This document shows, piece after piece, positions 36,271 to 45,863 of a DNA stretch of 64,000 bases; position 1 is the first letter of the stretch, and each line of letters opens with the position of its first letter. Below the pieces are notes generated by a model. That model did not search any database. It was not told the origin of the DNA and was given only the letters and a program-made list of their open reading frames with translations. Source of the stretch: [Clostridium] ultunense DSM 10521. Its GTDB lineage: Bacteria; Bacillota; Clostridia; Tissierellales; Tepidimicrobiaceae. Location of the stretch: assembly GCF_000511955.1 (NCBI RefSeq), contig NZ_AZSU01000002.1, forward strand, positions 802,875-866,874, given 5' to 3'. Made by a program: the position numbers and the translations under genes.

Positions 36271-36736
36271 ACTGCAATCTAAATATTGTTATTAAGCATA
36301 AAAAAATGTCAAAAAATAAACAATATTTGGCTAAAAAGTTATATTATATTTTGGTTTATTAAATTAATTTGATAAATTCTATATAATAAGAAATTAATAT
36401 TTAACAAAACTCTAGACATATTAACATTTTTTGCAAGCTCGATATAAAAATTACCTCTGACTATGAATAACTTAATAGGATTTAAAAAACTATTGGTCCA
36501 CGCTTTATTTAGACACAATTATCGTTTAACTTTGACATGAATTAAGGACAGGTAAAATATATAATTAATATTTTTGGCATATTGGCTTGAAAACGTTAGT
36601 ATTATTAATGGTTTTAAGGTTGATATGATTTCTAATCATATTAATATATTGCCGAGGATCACATTTATTTTATTTAAAGGATAATATTTTTTATTCATAG
36701 GTTAGTGGAATGATTTTTATTTAAGTTTGCAGAAGG
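36271..36736. other. Intergenic stretch without a recognisable gene
   Basis: Very AT-rich, with stops in all frames. I see no RNA gene or clear promoter. It probably contains the decayed upstream part of the oligopeptide transporter ATPase gene that follows. Confidence 0.5.
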
Positions 36737-37312
36737 AAATGAGAAAAAAGATGTAAATAGTTTTCCAAGACTAAGTGTCTATGATTTAATTGCCGACCCT
36801 TTATACGTTAACAAAGATGTAGTCCCTAAAAATCAAATTGGTGAACTGATTAAACGTACTATGAAACTTGTAGGTCTAGAGAAAAGATTGATTAATTCAT
36901 TCATTCATTCCCTCACGAACTAGATGGTAGTATTCAATCAAAAATATTGAATCTATTAGATGAATTATGAGAAGAACTAGGTCTTACCTATATATTTGTT
37001 GCCTATAACTTAAGTGTTGTTAAACATATAAGCGATAGAATTGCAGTAATGTACTTGGGAAATATAGTAGAATTAACTGATTATAAGAGCATATCTACAG
37101 ATCCACTTCATCCATATTCACAAGCTCTACTATCTGCTATCCCAATTCCAAAGGTTGGCCTAAAAGGGGAACGTATAGTTTTAGAAGGGGATGTTCCGAG
37201 TCCAATTGATCCAGGTCCAGGATGTGTATTCTATGGTAGATGTCGTCATAGAAAAGATATTTGTAAAGAAGCTAAACCTAAATTTGAAGAAAAAAACCAG
37301 GTCATTATGTAG
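36737..37312 (+). pseudogene. Oligopeptide/dipeptide ABC transporter ATPase (OppF/DppF-like) remnant
   Basis: Readable pieces are PRLSVYDLIADPLYVN and MKLVGLEKRL, then after a frameshift FPHELDGSIQSKILNLLDEL, a TGA (36968-36970), and [20 protein letters not shown] to the typical C-terminal [18 protein letters not shown]. The Walker A part is absent. The stretch from the signature motif to Walker B, normally between PHE and LDVSIQ, is cleanly deleted. The frameshift lies in a run of ATTC repeats (36895-36910), suggesting slippage. The last 87 codons are open from 37049 but cannot make a working ATPase. Confidence 0.85.
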
Positions 37313-37620
37313 CTTGCCATTTAATATAATAAAAAGATTAGCTCTTTCCCAGTTAAGAATATAAAGTAACAAACTGGGAAGGCGCATTTTTATTTATTTA
37401 TTAGAAAAGTATTTCAAAAAGTCCCAAAAATTTGATATAATACTATATAGTTGTATAAAACAATCTAAAATTTTATGAAAATTGAACAATATAATAGCAC
37501 AAGTTAAAACAATATTTATATTTGTATATAATAAAAACTAGGATACATACTATTTATATTTGGAAAGTTAAGTTTAATATTTGGTCAAGGATTAAATTAT
37601 AAATATAAGGAGGTATATTT
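37313..37620. other. Intergenic region before fhs
   Basis: Holds a hairpin from 37345 to 37381 (TTCCCAGTT pairing with AACTGGGAA) followed later by a T-rich run, probably the old terminator of the transporter pseudogene. The rest is AT-rich leader ending in AAGGAGG (37609-37615) before the GTG of fhs. A TATAAT at 37527-37532 may be the -10 of the fhs promoter; no good -35 accompanies it. Confidence 0.4.
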
Positions 37621-39291
37621 GTGAAAACGGATGTTCAAATCGCTCAAGAAGCAAAAATGCTCCCAATTACGGAGGTGGCAGAAAAGATAGGATTAAAAGA
37701 GGACGATCTAGTACATTATGGTAAATATAAAGCAAAAGTAAATTTAGATGTATTGGAAAAATTGAAGGATAAAGAGGATGGAAAATTGATTCTTGTTACT
37801 GCCATCAATCCAACTCCAGCTGGTGAAGGTAAAACTACAGTAAATATAGGTTTGAGTATGGCATTGAATAAAATAGGTAAAAAAGCAGTAACTGCATTGA
37901 GAGAGCCTTCTTTAGGACCTAGTTTTGGTATTAAAGGTGGAGCAGCTGGTGGAGGATATGCTCAAGTTGTACCTATGGAAGATATAAATCTACACTTTAC
38001 TGGTGATTTCCATGCAATTACTACAGCTCATAACCTAATTTCTGCTTTGTTGGATAACCATATTCATCAAGGGAATGCATTGAATATCGATCCAAGAAGG
38101 GTAGTATGGAAAAGAGTTCTTGATATGAACGATAGAGCATTAAGAAATATAGTTGTAGGATTAGGCGGTAGACCAAACGGTGTACCTAGAGAAGATGGAT
38201 TTGATATAACAGTTGCTTCAGAAATAATGGCAATTTTCTGTTTATCAAAGGATTTAGAGGATTTCAAAGAGAGAATTGGAAATATATTAGTAGCATATAA
38301 ATATGATGGAAGCCCTGTATTTGCTAAGGATTTAAAGGCACAGGGAGCAGTAGCTTTACTTATGAAAGATGCTATCAATCCTAACCTTGTTCAGACATTA
38401 GAAAATACTCCAGCACTTATTCATGGTGGACCTTTTGCAAATATTGCCCATGGATGTAACTCAATGTTAGCCACAAAATTAGCTCTAAAACTTGCTGATT
38501 ACACAGTTACAGAGGCTGGATTCGGTGCTGACTTAGGTGCAGAGAAATTCTTTGATATAAAAGCTAGATTTGGCGATTTGAAACCAGATGCGGCTGTAAT
38601 CGTTGCTACAGTTAGAGCATTGAAACATCATGGTGGGGTTAAAAAGGATGAACTAGGAAATGAAAATTTAGATGCTTTAGCAAAAGGGTTTGAAAACTTA
38701 GAAAAACATATAGAAAATGTTAATAAATTTGGTGTGCCTGCAGTAGTGGCAATTAATAGATTCCCTACAGATACAGAAGCTGAATTAGAATATGTGAAGG
38801 AGAGAGCTGAAGAACTAGGTTCAGTAGCAGTACTTACAGAAGTTTGGGGTAAAGGTGGAGACGGTGGAATCGAATTAGCTAAGACGGTAGTAGAAATAGT
38901 AGAAAGCAAACCTTCAAACTTTAAACCAATATATGATTCTAATGAATCCATAAGGGATAAAATCAATACTATAGCTAAGGAAGTTTATGGAGCTGATGGT
39001 GTTGAATTTACAAAATCCTGTGAAAAGAAAATAAAACAAATTGAAGAACTTGGATTAGATAAGATGCCAATCTGTATGGCAAAAACTCAATATTCATTAT
39101 CCGATGATCCAACATTATTAGCAAGACCAGAAGGATTTAAAATAACTGTAAGAGATATAAGAGTATCTAATGGCGCAGGTTTCCTTGTTGCATTAACTGG
39201 GGAAATAATGACTATGCCAGGATTACCAAAAGTGCCAGCTGCCAATAATATAGATATATTGGAAAGTGGAGAAATAGTAGGATTATTTTAG
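37621..39291 (+). CDS. fhs: Formate-tetrahydrofolate ligase
   Basis: ATP-dependent formation of 10-formyl-THF, which feeds purN and purH and is a step of the Wood-Ljungdahl methyl branch. The full length of 556 residues is normal. It starts at GTG behind AAGGAGG. Motifs are [18 protein letters not shown] (nucleotide loop), [55 protein letters not shown] and the C-terminal [15 protein letters not shown]. Monocistronic between its own leader and a strong terminator. Whether the organism is acetogenic or an acetate oxidiser cannot be told from this gene alone. Confidence 0.97.
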   Translation: MKTDVQIAQEAKMLPITEVAEKIGLKEDDLVHYGKYKAKVNLDVLEKLKDKEDGKLILVTAINPTPAGEGKTTVNIGLSMALNKIGKKAVTALREPSLGPSFGIKGGAAGGGYAQVVPMEDINLHFTGDFHAITTAHNLISALLDNHIHQGNALNIDPRRVVWKRVLDMNDRALRNIVVGLGGRPNGVPREDGFDITVASEIMAIFCLSKDLEDFKERIGNILVAYKYDGSPVFAKDLKAQGAVALLMKDAINPNLVQTLENTPALIHGGPFANIAHGCNSMLATKLALKLADYTVTEAGFGADLGAEKFFDIKARFGDLKPDAAVIVATVRALKHHGGVKKDELGNENLDALAKGFENLEKHIENVNKFGVPAVVAINRFPTDTEAELEYVKERAEELGSVAVLTEVWGKGGDGGIELAKTVVEIVESKPSNFKPIYDSNESIRDKINTIAKEVYGADGVEFTKSCEKKIKQIEELGLDKMPICMAKTQYSLSDDPTLLARPEGFKITVRDIRVSNGAGFLVALTGEIMTMPGLPKVPAANNIDILESGEIVGLF

Positions 39292-39293
39292 AT

Positions 39294-39331
39294 AAAAAAG
39301 TCTGGGGGATATTCTCTCCAGACTTTTTTGG
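39294..39331 (+). terminator. Terminator of fhs
   Basis: AAAAAAGTCTGG (39294-39305) pairs with CCAGACTTTTTT (39318-39329); it can act in both directions. Confidence 0.9.
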
Positions 39332-39368
39332 ACTTAGTTGGGTATATTTAATTTATGGAGGTGAAACA

Positions 39369-39677
39369 TTGATTGATTATAATTCCAAAATTAAAAGTGA
39401 ACAGGTGGACAATTTGTTTCAAGCCATATTAAAACTTGAAACCATTGAAGAATGCTATAGATTCTTCGAAGATATCTGCACCATAAAAGAAATTCAATCC
39501 ATCGCCCAAAGGTTAGAAGTAGCTAAGTTACTAACCCTTAATAATACCTATAGTGAAATTGAAAAGAAGACAGGGGCTAGTACTGCTACTATCAGTAGGA
39601 TAAATAGGTCTTTAAACTATGGAGTAGATGGATATAAAATAGTTTTTGAAAGATTGGGCTATTTAAAGGATGAATAG
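39369..39677 (+). CDS. YerC/YecD-family TrpR-like regulator
   Basis: A 102-residue helical protein of the TrpR superfamily: NLFQAILKLETIEECYRFFE, then CTIKEIQSIAQRLEVAKLL and the helix-turn-helix YSEIEKKTGASTATISRINR, ending SLNYGVDGYKIVFERLG. This is the standard length and layout of the YerC family, small DNA-binding proteins of Firmicutes whose ligand is not settled. It starts at TTG (39369), with GGAGGTG (39357-39363) upstream. Monocistronic. Confidence 0.88.
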   Translation: MIDYNSKIKSEQVDNLFQAILKLETIEECYRFFEDICTIKEIQSIAQRLEVAKLLTLNNTYSEIEKKTGASTATISRINRSLNYGVDGYKIVFERLGYLKDE

Positions 39678-39791
39678 ATTTATTACTATTCCAGCACTGA
39701 TTTACTAAGGTTATTTTAGGATTGGTGCTGTTTTTTTTATTAATTTTCATTGGGAATCATGTATAATGATAGGTATAGAGAGGTGATCTTA

Positions 39792-40526
39792 ATGGATAAA
39801 AAATTTCAACGGAGAATATTCATATTAATACTGATAGCATTAACTATTAGCTTAGGGGGTTATATTTTGCAAAAACAGAACAATAAGACAAAAGAAAATC
39901 AAAATAGGTTATTGAACAAGATATCTTCCTTAGAAAATGAATTAGATAAAATTAAAGAAGAAAATAGTATATTGAACAAAAGGGTTAACGAATTACAAGA
40001 TGAAGTCTATAGGGACAAGGATTTATTGCAGGAACAAGTTCAAATTATTAACTTTAGGAATGAAAAGAGTTTTACAGATGAAAATTTAATATTACCTATT
40101 TTTACTGCTAACATAAATACTTATAAGAAGGAAATAAAATATTATGTAACAATACCAAAAATATTGCCAATGGAGGAACAATTACATCTTTTAGTAAATA
40201 AACTTTCTCAATATTGTTTTAATGGTCTACCCATAGAAATTGTAGATATAAAAGATATTGAAGGTAAAAAAATAGCAATAATTAATTTAAAAGAGTACAG
40301 TATAAACCAAGGGATAGAGGATCTTGAAAAATTAATTGGTTCCTCATGGAAGGCATATTATTTCCAAGGAACTGCTGGTGGAATTATTACCAGCTATCAA
40401 TTAATTGATACTCTATTACAAAAAGATTATGATGGTGAATGGATAGATGGGGTACAACTTTTATATGAAGGAAAGGATATTGTTTTTGAACATGTACTTG
40501 GACTCTCAGATATACATTATAGATAA
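39792..40526 (+). CDS. Membrane-anchored coiled-coil protein with GerMN-like C-terminus
   Basis: ATG 39792 (GAGGTGA upstream) gives 244 residues. Residues 7-22 are a single membrane segment (FILILIALTISLGGYIL), 28-80 a coiled coil (NRLLNKISSLENELDKIKEE). The extracellular part resembles a GerMN fold (YYVTIPKILPMEEQLHLLVN; AIINLKEY; YFQGTAGGIITSYQLIDTLL; WIDGVQLLYEGKD). That domain occurs in spore germination and cortex proteins. The assignment is from fold resemblance and is moderate. Own terminator at 40558. Confidence 0.6.
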   Translation: MDKKFQRRIFILILIALTISLGGYILQKQNNKTKENQNRLLNKISSLENELDKIKEENSILNKRVNELQDEVYRDKDLLQEQVQIINFRNEKSFTDENLILPIFTANINTYKKEIKYYVTIPKILPMEEQLHLLVNKLSQYCFNGLPIEIVDIKDIEGKKIAIINLKEYSINQGIEDLEKLIGSSWKAYYFQGTAGGIITSYQLIDTLLQKDYDGEWIDGVQLLYEGKDIVFEHVLGLSDIHYR

Positions 40527-40557
40527 GGATAAATATACTTTCCATATATAGTTTTTT

Positions 40558-40599
40558 AAAAAGGCTTCCTTAATAATCTTCCGTGGAAGCCTTTTTTAT
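40558..40599 (+). terminator. Terminator after the GerMN-like gene
   Basis: AAAAAGGCTTCC (40558-40569) pairs with GGAAGCCTTTTTT (40585-40597). Confidence 0.9.
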
Positions 40600-40649
40600 A
40601 TTAGCATATTGTTGGGTAATATAACTATATAGAAAACGAATAGTAATTA

Positions 40650-40678
40650 TTGTTTTTCCATTAAATATATGCTAGAAT
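40650..40678 (+). promoter_or_regulatory. Promoter of the polyamine operon
   Basis: TTGTTT (40650-40655), 17-base spacer, TAGAAT (40673-40678), about 40 bases before speD. Confidence 0.6.
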
Positions 40679-40717
40679 AAATCGAAATTTATCAACAAGA
40701 AAGGTGGGATGTTAGGG

Positions 40718-41518
40718 TTGGAAAAGAAGTTAACATTATATGGGTTTAACAATCTAACAAAAACCCTTAGTTTCAATATTTATGATGTTTGCTATGCTAA
40801 GAGTGAAAAAGAACAAAAGGGCTATATCGAATATATTGATGAACAATATAATTCTGAAAGGTTGACAAAGATTTTATGTGATGTAACAGAAATGATTGGA
40901 GCTCATGTTCTAAATATTGCTAAACAAGACTATGAACCTCAGGGAGCTTCGGTTACTATCCTTATTACGGAAGAGGCTTTGCCTGTCCATTTAATAGATA
41001 AATCTTGTAATATTGGAGATATTATATCCAAAAGGGATTCTATTGTAGGCCATTTGGATAAGAGCCATGTGACAGTGCATACCTATCCCGAATATCACCC
41101 AGATAATGCTATATCAACTTTTAGAGTCGATATCGATGTATCCACCTGTGGTACCATTTCTCCCCTTAATGCTTTGGATTATCTTATAGGGAGTTTTGAT
41201 TCTGACATTATTACCATCGATTATAGGGTTCGTGGATTTACTAGAGATGTAAAGGGTAAAAAATATTATATAGACCATGACATTACTTCAATCCAAGATT
41301 ATATAGATAAGAAGACATTAGAAAAATATGATGCTATAGACGTTAATGTTTATCAATCAAATATATTCCATACTAAAATGCTGATTAAAGAAATAGAACT
41401 TCAAGACTATTTATTTAACAAGGATGTATATGAATTACCTCCAAAACAAAGGCTTGAGATTACCAACAGCCTTCGTAGAGAAATGATCGAAATATTTAGC
41501 GGTATGAATATCTATTAG
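40718..41518 (+). CDS. speD: S-adenosylmethionine decarboxylase proenzyme
   Basis: Provides the aminopropyl donor for spermidine. The 266-residue protein is the long E. coli-type Spe[35 protein letters not shown], then [14 protein letters not shown], where self-cleavage before Ser116 creates the pyruvoyl group, and [10 protein letters not shown] with the catalytic Cys. I prefer TTG 40718, nine bases after AAAGGTGGG; an ATG at 40709 lies too close to that site. First gene of speD-speA-speE-speB. Confidence 0.94.
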   Translation: MEKKLTLYGFNNLTKTLSFNIYDVCYAKSEKEQKGYIEYIDEQYNSERLTKILCDVTEMIGAHVLNIAKQDYEPQGASVTILITEEALPVHLIDKSCNIGDIISKRDSIVGHLDKSHVTVHTYPEYHPDNAISTFRVDIDVSTCGTISPLNALDYLIGSFDSDIITIDYRVRGFTRDVKGKKYYIDHDITSIQDYIDKKTLEKYDAIDVNVYQSNIFHTKMLIKEIELQDYLFNKDVYELPPKQRLEITNSLRREMIEIFSGMNIY

Positions 41519-41533
41519 TTATGAGGTGTTAAT

Positions 41534-42985
41534 ATGGATAAATTTTTACAAGAAAAAGCACCCATATTTGAAGCCCTTAAAAGGTATAAATCTAATAGGA
41601 TAGTTCGATTCGATGTACCAGGACATAAGGGGGGAAGGGGGAATAGAGAACTAACGAATTTTTTAGGTCAAGACTGCCTTACAGTAGATGTAAACTCTAT
41701 GAAACCATTAGATAATTTGAGTCATCCTACTTCAGTCATAAAGGAGGCAGAGAAAATTGCTTCGGAAGCTTTTGGCTCAAAAAACACCTTCTTTATAGTA
41801 AATGGAACTACTGCTGCCGTTCAAGCTATGATCATGTCTACCTGCAAAACTGGAGACAAGATTATAATGCCTAGAAATGTTCACAGAAGCGCTATTAATG
41901 CATTGATTATCTCTGGGGCAATACCGGTTTATGTAAATCCTGGAGTGGACAAAAAACTAGGTATTTCTTTAGGTATGCCCCTTTCCCATGTGAAAGAGGC
42001 AATATTAAAAAACAAGGATGCTAAAGCAGTCCTAGTCAACAATCCAACCTATTATGGAATCTGCTCCAATCTAGATAAGATTGTCGAAATGGCTCATGAA
42101 AACAATATGTTGGTATTAGTAGACGAAGCCCATGGAACACATTTTTATTTCGGTGATGATATGCCCATATCTGCAATGGAAGCCAATGCGGATATGGCTG
42201 CTGTAAGTATGCATAAAACTGGTGGTTCCCTAACCCAAAGTTCATTTTTATTATGTGGTAAAAATGTAAATTCTAATTATGTTAGACAAATAATAAATTT
42301 AACTCAGACTACTAGTGCCTCTTATCTATTATTGGCTTCCCTAGATTTAGCCAGAAAGAATTTGAGTCTTAATGGAAAGGACATATTTAAAAGGACTATG
42401 GATTTAGCTCAATATGCTAGAGAGGAGATTAACAATCTAGGAGGATACTATGCTTTTTCAAAAGAAATTATAGATGGGGATAAGGTATTCGATTTTGATG
42501 AGACAAAATTATCCATCCATACATTAGATATAGGTTTAGCAGGTATTGAGGTATACGATATATTAAGGGATGAATATGGTATTCAAATAGAGTTCGGAGA
42601 TATTGGCAATATACTTGCCATTATATCTGCTGGCGATAGGATATTAGAGATCGAAAGGTTGATATCGGCTTTGTCTGAAATAAAAAGGCTTTATGAAAAA
42701 GACAAAATTGGTATGCTTGAATCTGAATATATAGACCCAGAAGTGGTTTTACCTCCTCAAAGGGCCTTTTATGGCAGTAAAAAGCCCATATCTATAGATA
42801 ATAGTCTCGGAGGAATTTCAGCAGAATTTATAATGGCCTATCCTCCAGGAATTCCAATTTTGGCTCCAGGGGAAAGGATTACAAGGAATGTATTGGATTA
42901 TATCTATTATGCAAAGGAAAAAGGGTCTTTATTAACAGGAACTCAAGATATGAAGATAGAAAATATTTATGTTTTGGAGGGATAA
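41534..42985 (+). CDS. speA: Arginine decarboxylase, PLP fold III-type (Orn/Lys/Arg group)
   Basis: Decarboxylates arginine to agmatine. The 483-residue protein belongs to the Orn/Lys/Arg major-domain family: RFDVPGHKGG, NGTTAAVQAMIMS, NVHRSAINALI, VDEAHGTHFYF and the PLP-lysine motif SMHKTGGSLTQSS; the C-terminal domain has YPPGIPILAPGE. Arginine as substrate is inferred from the agmatinase gene two genes downstream; lysine or ornithine cannot be excluded from sequence alone. It follows speD by 15 bases. Confidence 0.9.
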   Translation: MDKFLQEKAPIFEALKRYKSNRIVRFDVPGHKGGRGNRELTNFLGQDCLTVDVNSMKPLDNLSHPTSVIKEAEKIASEAFGSKNTFFIVNGTTAAVQAMIMSTCKTGDKIIMPRNVHRSAINALIISGAIPVYVNPGVDKKLGISLGMPLSHVKEAILKNKDAKAVLVNNPTYYGICSNLDKIVEMAHENNMLVLVDEAHGTHFYFGDDMPISAMEANADMAAVSMHKTGGSLTQSSFLLCGKNVNSNYVRQIINLTQTTSASYLLLASLDLARKNLSLNGKDIFKRTMDLAQYAREEINNLGGYYAFSKEIIDGDKVFDFDETKLSIHTLDIGLAGIEVYDILRDEYGIQIEFGDIGNILAIISAGDRILEIERLISALSEIKRLYEKDKIGMLESEYIDPEVVLPPQRAFYGSKKPISIDNSLGGISAEFIMAYPPGIPILAPGERITRNVLDYIYYAKEKGSLLTGTQDMKIENIYVLEG

Positions 42986-42986
42986 A

Positions 42987-43841
42987 ATGGAACTTTGGTA
43001 TACTGAGGAGCATACAGATGATGTTCATTTTTCAATAAAAGTAGATAGATTATTATATAGCGGAGAAAGTGAGCTTCAGAGAATAGACGTTTTTCACTCA
43101 AAGGAATTTGGAAGGTTTCTGACTTTAGATGGTTTGATGATGTTAACGGAAAAAGACGAGTTTATCTACCATGATATGATAGTCCATGTACCAATGGCCA
43201 CCAATCCAGATATAGAAAAGGTATTGGTCATAGGTGGTGGAGATGGCGGCACCGTCCGTGAATTAACCCGATATCAAACTATTAAAAAAATAGATATGGT
43301 TGAAATAGATGAAAAAGTGGTGGAAGTTTGCAGATCTTACCTTCCTCAAACTGCAGAAAAATTAGACGACCCAAGGGTAGAATTGTTTTTTGAAGATGGA
43401 TTGAAATTTGTGCGGAAGAAAAAAGATGAATACCATCTAATTATAGTAGATTCTACAGACCCTTTTGGTCCTGGTGAAGGCCTCTTTACCAAAGAATTTT
43501 ATGGAAATTGCTATAAAGCTTTAAAGGAAGATGGGATCTTAGTAAACCAACATGAAAGTCCCTATTATTTTAACTATGCTAATTCAATGAGAAGGGCCCA
43601 TGGGCGAATAAAAGAGGTTTTCCCTATTTGTAAAGTATATCAAGCTCATATTCCCACCTACCCGTCAGGCCATTGGCTTTTTGGATTTGCGTCTAAAACT
43701 TTTGACCCTATTGAAGATTTAAAGGAAGATAGATGGAATAGTTTAGATTTAAAAACCAAGTACTATAATACGGAACTCCACAAAGGGAGTTTTGCCCTTC
43801 CCAATTATGTTAAGGAGTTGTTAGAAAGTGAAGATGAATAA
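42987..43841 (+). CDS. speE: Spermidine synthase
   Basis: Transfers an aminopropyl group to putrescine. The ATG at 42987, after GGAGG (42976-42980), gives 284 residues: MELWYTEEHTDDVHFSIKV, YHDMIVHVPMATNP, VLVIGGGDGGTVRELTRY (cofactor loop), VDSTDPFGPGEGLFTKEFY and HIPTYPSGHWLFGFASK, all family-typical. It begins two bases after the speA stop and overlaps speB. Confidence 0.95.
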   Translation: MELWYTEEHTDDVHFSIKVDRLLYSGESELQRIDVFHSKEFGRFLTLDGLMMLTEKDEFIYHDMIVHVPMATNPDIEKVLVIGGGDGGTVRELTRYQTIKKIDMVEIDEKVVEVCRSYLPQTAEKLDDPRVELFFEDGLKFVRKKKDEYHLIIVDSTDPFGPGEGLFTKEFYGNCYKALKEDGILVNQHESPYYFNYANSMRRAHGRIKEVFPICKVYQAHIPTYPSGHWLFGFASKTFDPIEDLKEDRWNSLDLKTKYYNTELHKGSFALPNYVKELLESEDE

Positions 43842-44682
43842 AAACATTCATACCTTTATCGGTTGTGATGGGGAATATGAAGAAAGTAAAATAATTATCT
43901 TTGGAGCCCCTTTTGATGGTACCACATCATACAGACCAGGAACTAGATTTGCTAGTTCTCATATAAGGAATGAAAGTTACGGTATAGAGACCTATAGTCC
44001 ATATTTAGATATGGATTTAATGGATTTTAAAATATACGATGGAGGAGATTTGGAATTACCTTTTGGTAGTCCAAAAAAAGTTCTCAAAATAATAGAAGAT
44101 TATACAGAAAAGGTAATTAAGGATAATAAAATTCCCTTTATGATAGGTGGGGAGCATTTAGTAACTTTAGGGACGGTGAAAGCTATTGCAAAAACTTATC
44201 CTAAACTTAATATAATCCATTTTGATGCCCATGCAGATTTAAGGGACGAATATTTAGGTGAAGAGCTTTCCCATGCAACGGTTATGAGGAGGTGTTGGGA
44301 AATCCTAGGGGATAATAGAATATTTCAATTTGGAATAAGAAGTGGTGATAGGAAAGAGTTTCTTTGGGGAAAGGATCATGTATATACCAATAAATTTGAT
44401 TTTAAGGGAATAGAAATATTGGAGGAAAAACTTAAGGATGTACCAGTATATTTGACCATAGACTTAGACGTACTAGATCCTTCTGAATTTCCAGCTACAG
44501 GGACTCCAGAAGCAGGAGGAGTTTCATTTAAGGAACTATTATCAGTAATATATAAATTATCCAACCTAAATATAGTTGGATTGGACATAGTTGAACTATC
44601 CCCTCCTTATGATATAAGTGGAATATCTACAGCCTTGGCTTGTAAGTTGGTACGGGAATTATTACTTCAAATATGCAGATAG
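43828..44682 (+). CDS. speB: Agmatinase
   Basis: Hydrolyses agmatine to putrescine and urea. The ureohydrolase manganese ligands are visible in IGGEHLVTLG, HFDAHADLRDEY and TIDLDVLDP; SHATVMRRC and PEAGGVSFKEL are also family motifs. Length is 284 residues. A GTG at 43828 is ten bases after AAGGAG; the ATG at 43834 is an alternative. It overlaps the speE end by 14 bases. The four genes together run arginine to spermidine. Confidence 0.94.
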   Translation: MKMNKNIHTFIGCDGEYEESKIIIFGAPFDGTTSYRPGTRFASSHIRNESYGIETYSPYLDMDLMDFKIYDGGDLELPFGSPKKVLKIIEDYTEKVIKDNKIPFMIGGEHLVTLGTVKAIAKTYPKLNIIHFDAHADLRDEYLGEELSHATVMRRCWEILGDNRIFQFGIRSGDRKEFLWGKDHVYTNKFDFKGIEILEEKLKDVPVYLTIDLDVLDPSEFPATGTPEAGGVSFKELLSVIYKLSNLNIVGLDIVELSPPYDISGISTALACKLVRELLLQICR

Positions 44683-44690
44683 GAGATATT

Positions 44691-44735
44691 AAAATGGCAA
44701 CAGCTATTAGAAAGTTGTTGCCATTTTAATGTTAA
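44691..44735 (+). terminator. Hairpin after speB
   Basis: AAAATGGCAACA (44691-44702) pairs with TGTTGCCATTTT (44716-44727). The T-tail is poor, so termination may be incomplete. Confidence 0.6.
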
Positions 44736-44836
44736 AAATTATATTTAAAAGGCGATTATTTAGTAAAAATATGTTGTTTTACGACATTTTAGGGGTAAAA
44801 AAACAAGGTGAGAACATATGGAAGGAAGGGATATTT

Positions 44837-45250
44837 ATGATGTGGAAGGAAAAATATAAAATTGGCGTTGAGCGAATTGATGAACAACATAAAGAATTAT
44901 TTAAGCGATTATCAAATTTTATTCAAATTGTACAAGACGACATACCTTGGAAAGAAAAATTGGATAGCGTGAAAGAGACCATGGCTTTTATGCAGCAATA
45001 TGTAGAGTACCATTTTGATGATGAAGAAAAATATCAAAAAGAGATTAATTATCCTGATATTGAACTACATAAAGAAATCCATGCTAAATTTAAACAGGAA
45101 ATATATGACTATGTTCAAATTTTTGAACAGGGAGAGTTTACTGAAGAAAAGGTACAGGAGTTTAGTGCAAAACTTATGACTTGGCTTATTATGCATGTTG
45201 GTAAAATGGACCAAAAAATTGGAGAGTATGTAAGGGAAAAGGGGGAATAG
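44837..45250 (+). CDS. Bacteriohemerythrin
   Basis: A four-helix di-iron, oxygen-binding protein. The ATG at 44837 follows GGAAGGG and gives 137 residues: WKEKYKIGVERIDEQHKELF (first His), YVEYHFDDEEKYQ (His and Glu), LHKEIHAKF (His pair) and LIMHVGKMDQKIGEYV (last His and Asp). All seven ligands of the family are therefore present. In anaerobes such proteins probably scavenge or sense oxygen. It lies four bases before cheX, so both may be co-transcribed. Confidence 0.93.
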   Translation: MMWKEKYKIGVERIDEQHKELFKRLSNFIQIVQDDIPWKEKLDSVKETMAFMQQYVEYHFDDEEKYQKEINYPDIELHKEIHAKFKQEIYDYVQIFEQGEFTEEKVQEFSAKLMTWLIMHVGKMDQKIGEYVREKGE

Positions 45251-45254
45251 TTTA

Positions 45255-45725
45255 ATGAAAGCAGAATATATAAACTCTTTTTATATAGCAACTCAAGACG
45301 TGTTCCAACTAATGTTAGATCTAAATGTAGCAAGAGGGGATATTAAAGTACTAGAAGGAATGGTCAGCGGTAAAGATGCCAATGTAGTACTTGGAGTAAC
45401 AGGAGATTTAAAAGGTACAATTTTGTTTGGCTTTTCAAATAATATGACTTTAGAAATGGTTAAAATAATGTCTGGAATGGAAATGAAAAAAATTGATAAC
45501 TTTGTCTCTTCCGCCTTAGGGGAAGTGGCAAATATTATAGGCGGGAATGCCCTGACTAATCTTTCAACTTATGATTACGCCTGCGATATTGCTCCACCTC
45601 AAGTCATAATAGGAAAGCATGAATCTATTTCTTTAGCAAATGAAAGAGCGATACAGATACCTTTAAAGACCGATATAGGTGAGTTTGATATTAGTTTATT
45701 TTTATCAGAAAACAAGAATAGTTAA
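45255..45725 (+). CDS. cheX: CheX-type chemotaxis phosphatase
   Basis: A 156-residue protein of the CheC/CheX/FliY family. The single active-site helix SALGEVANIIGGNALTNLS contains the E-x-x-N motif that dephosphorylates CheY-P. VLGVTGDLKGTILFGFS and MVKIMSGMEM are typical strands and helix. No other chemotaxis gene is nearby, so the partner is encoded elsewhere. Paired with a hemerythrin gene, it could belong to an oxygen-linked taxis response; that is inference. Confidence 0.88.
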   Translation: MKAEYINSFYIATQDVFQLMLDLNVARGDIKVLEGMVSGKDANVVLGVTGDLKGTILFGFSNNMTLEMVKIMSGMEMKKIDNFVSSALGEVANIIGGNALTNLSTYDYACDIAPPQVIIGKHESISLANERAIQIPLKTDIGEFDISLFLSENKNS

Positions 45726-45768
45726 TGGTTTGTAAAGTTTTGCAATTTACAATAATACTTAATATTAG

Positions 45769-45795
45769 GGCATCTGCTAAGCAGATGTCTTTTTC
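45769..45795 (+). terminator. Terminator after cheX
   Basis: GGCATCTGC (45769-45777) pairs with GCAGATGTC (45781-45789), loop TAA, then TTTTTCC. Confidence 0.85.
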
Positions 45796-45797
45796 CA

Positions 45798-45826
45798 TTG
45801 GAAAAAATCCACTATTATTATATAAT
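45798..45826 (+). promoter_or_regulatory. Promoter of pcrA-ligA-gatCAB
   Basis: TTGGAA (45798-45803), 17-base spacer, TATAAT (45821-45826); pcrA starts 37 bases later. Confidence 0.75.
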
Positions 45827-45863
45827 AAAAAGGAAACGAATGTTTAACTAGGATGGTGACAAT

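Noticed and set aside
36600..36660. Weak hairpin around GATATGATTTCTAATCATATT as an RNA element
   Set aside because: Short AT-only stem in very AT-rich intergenic sequence with no T-tail or adjacent gene; likely chance.
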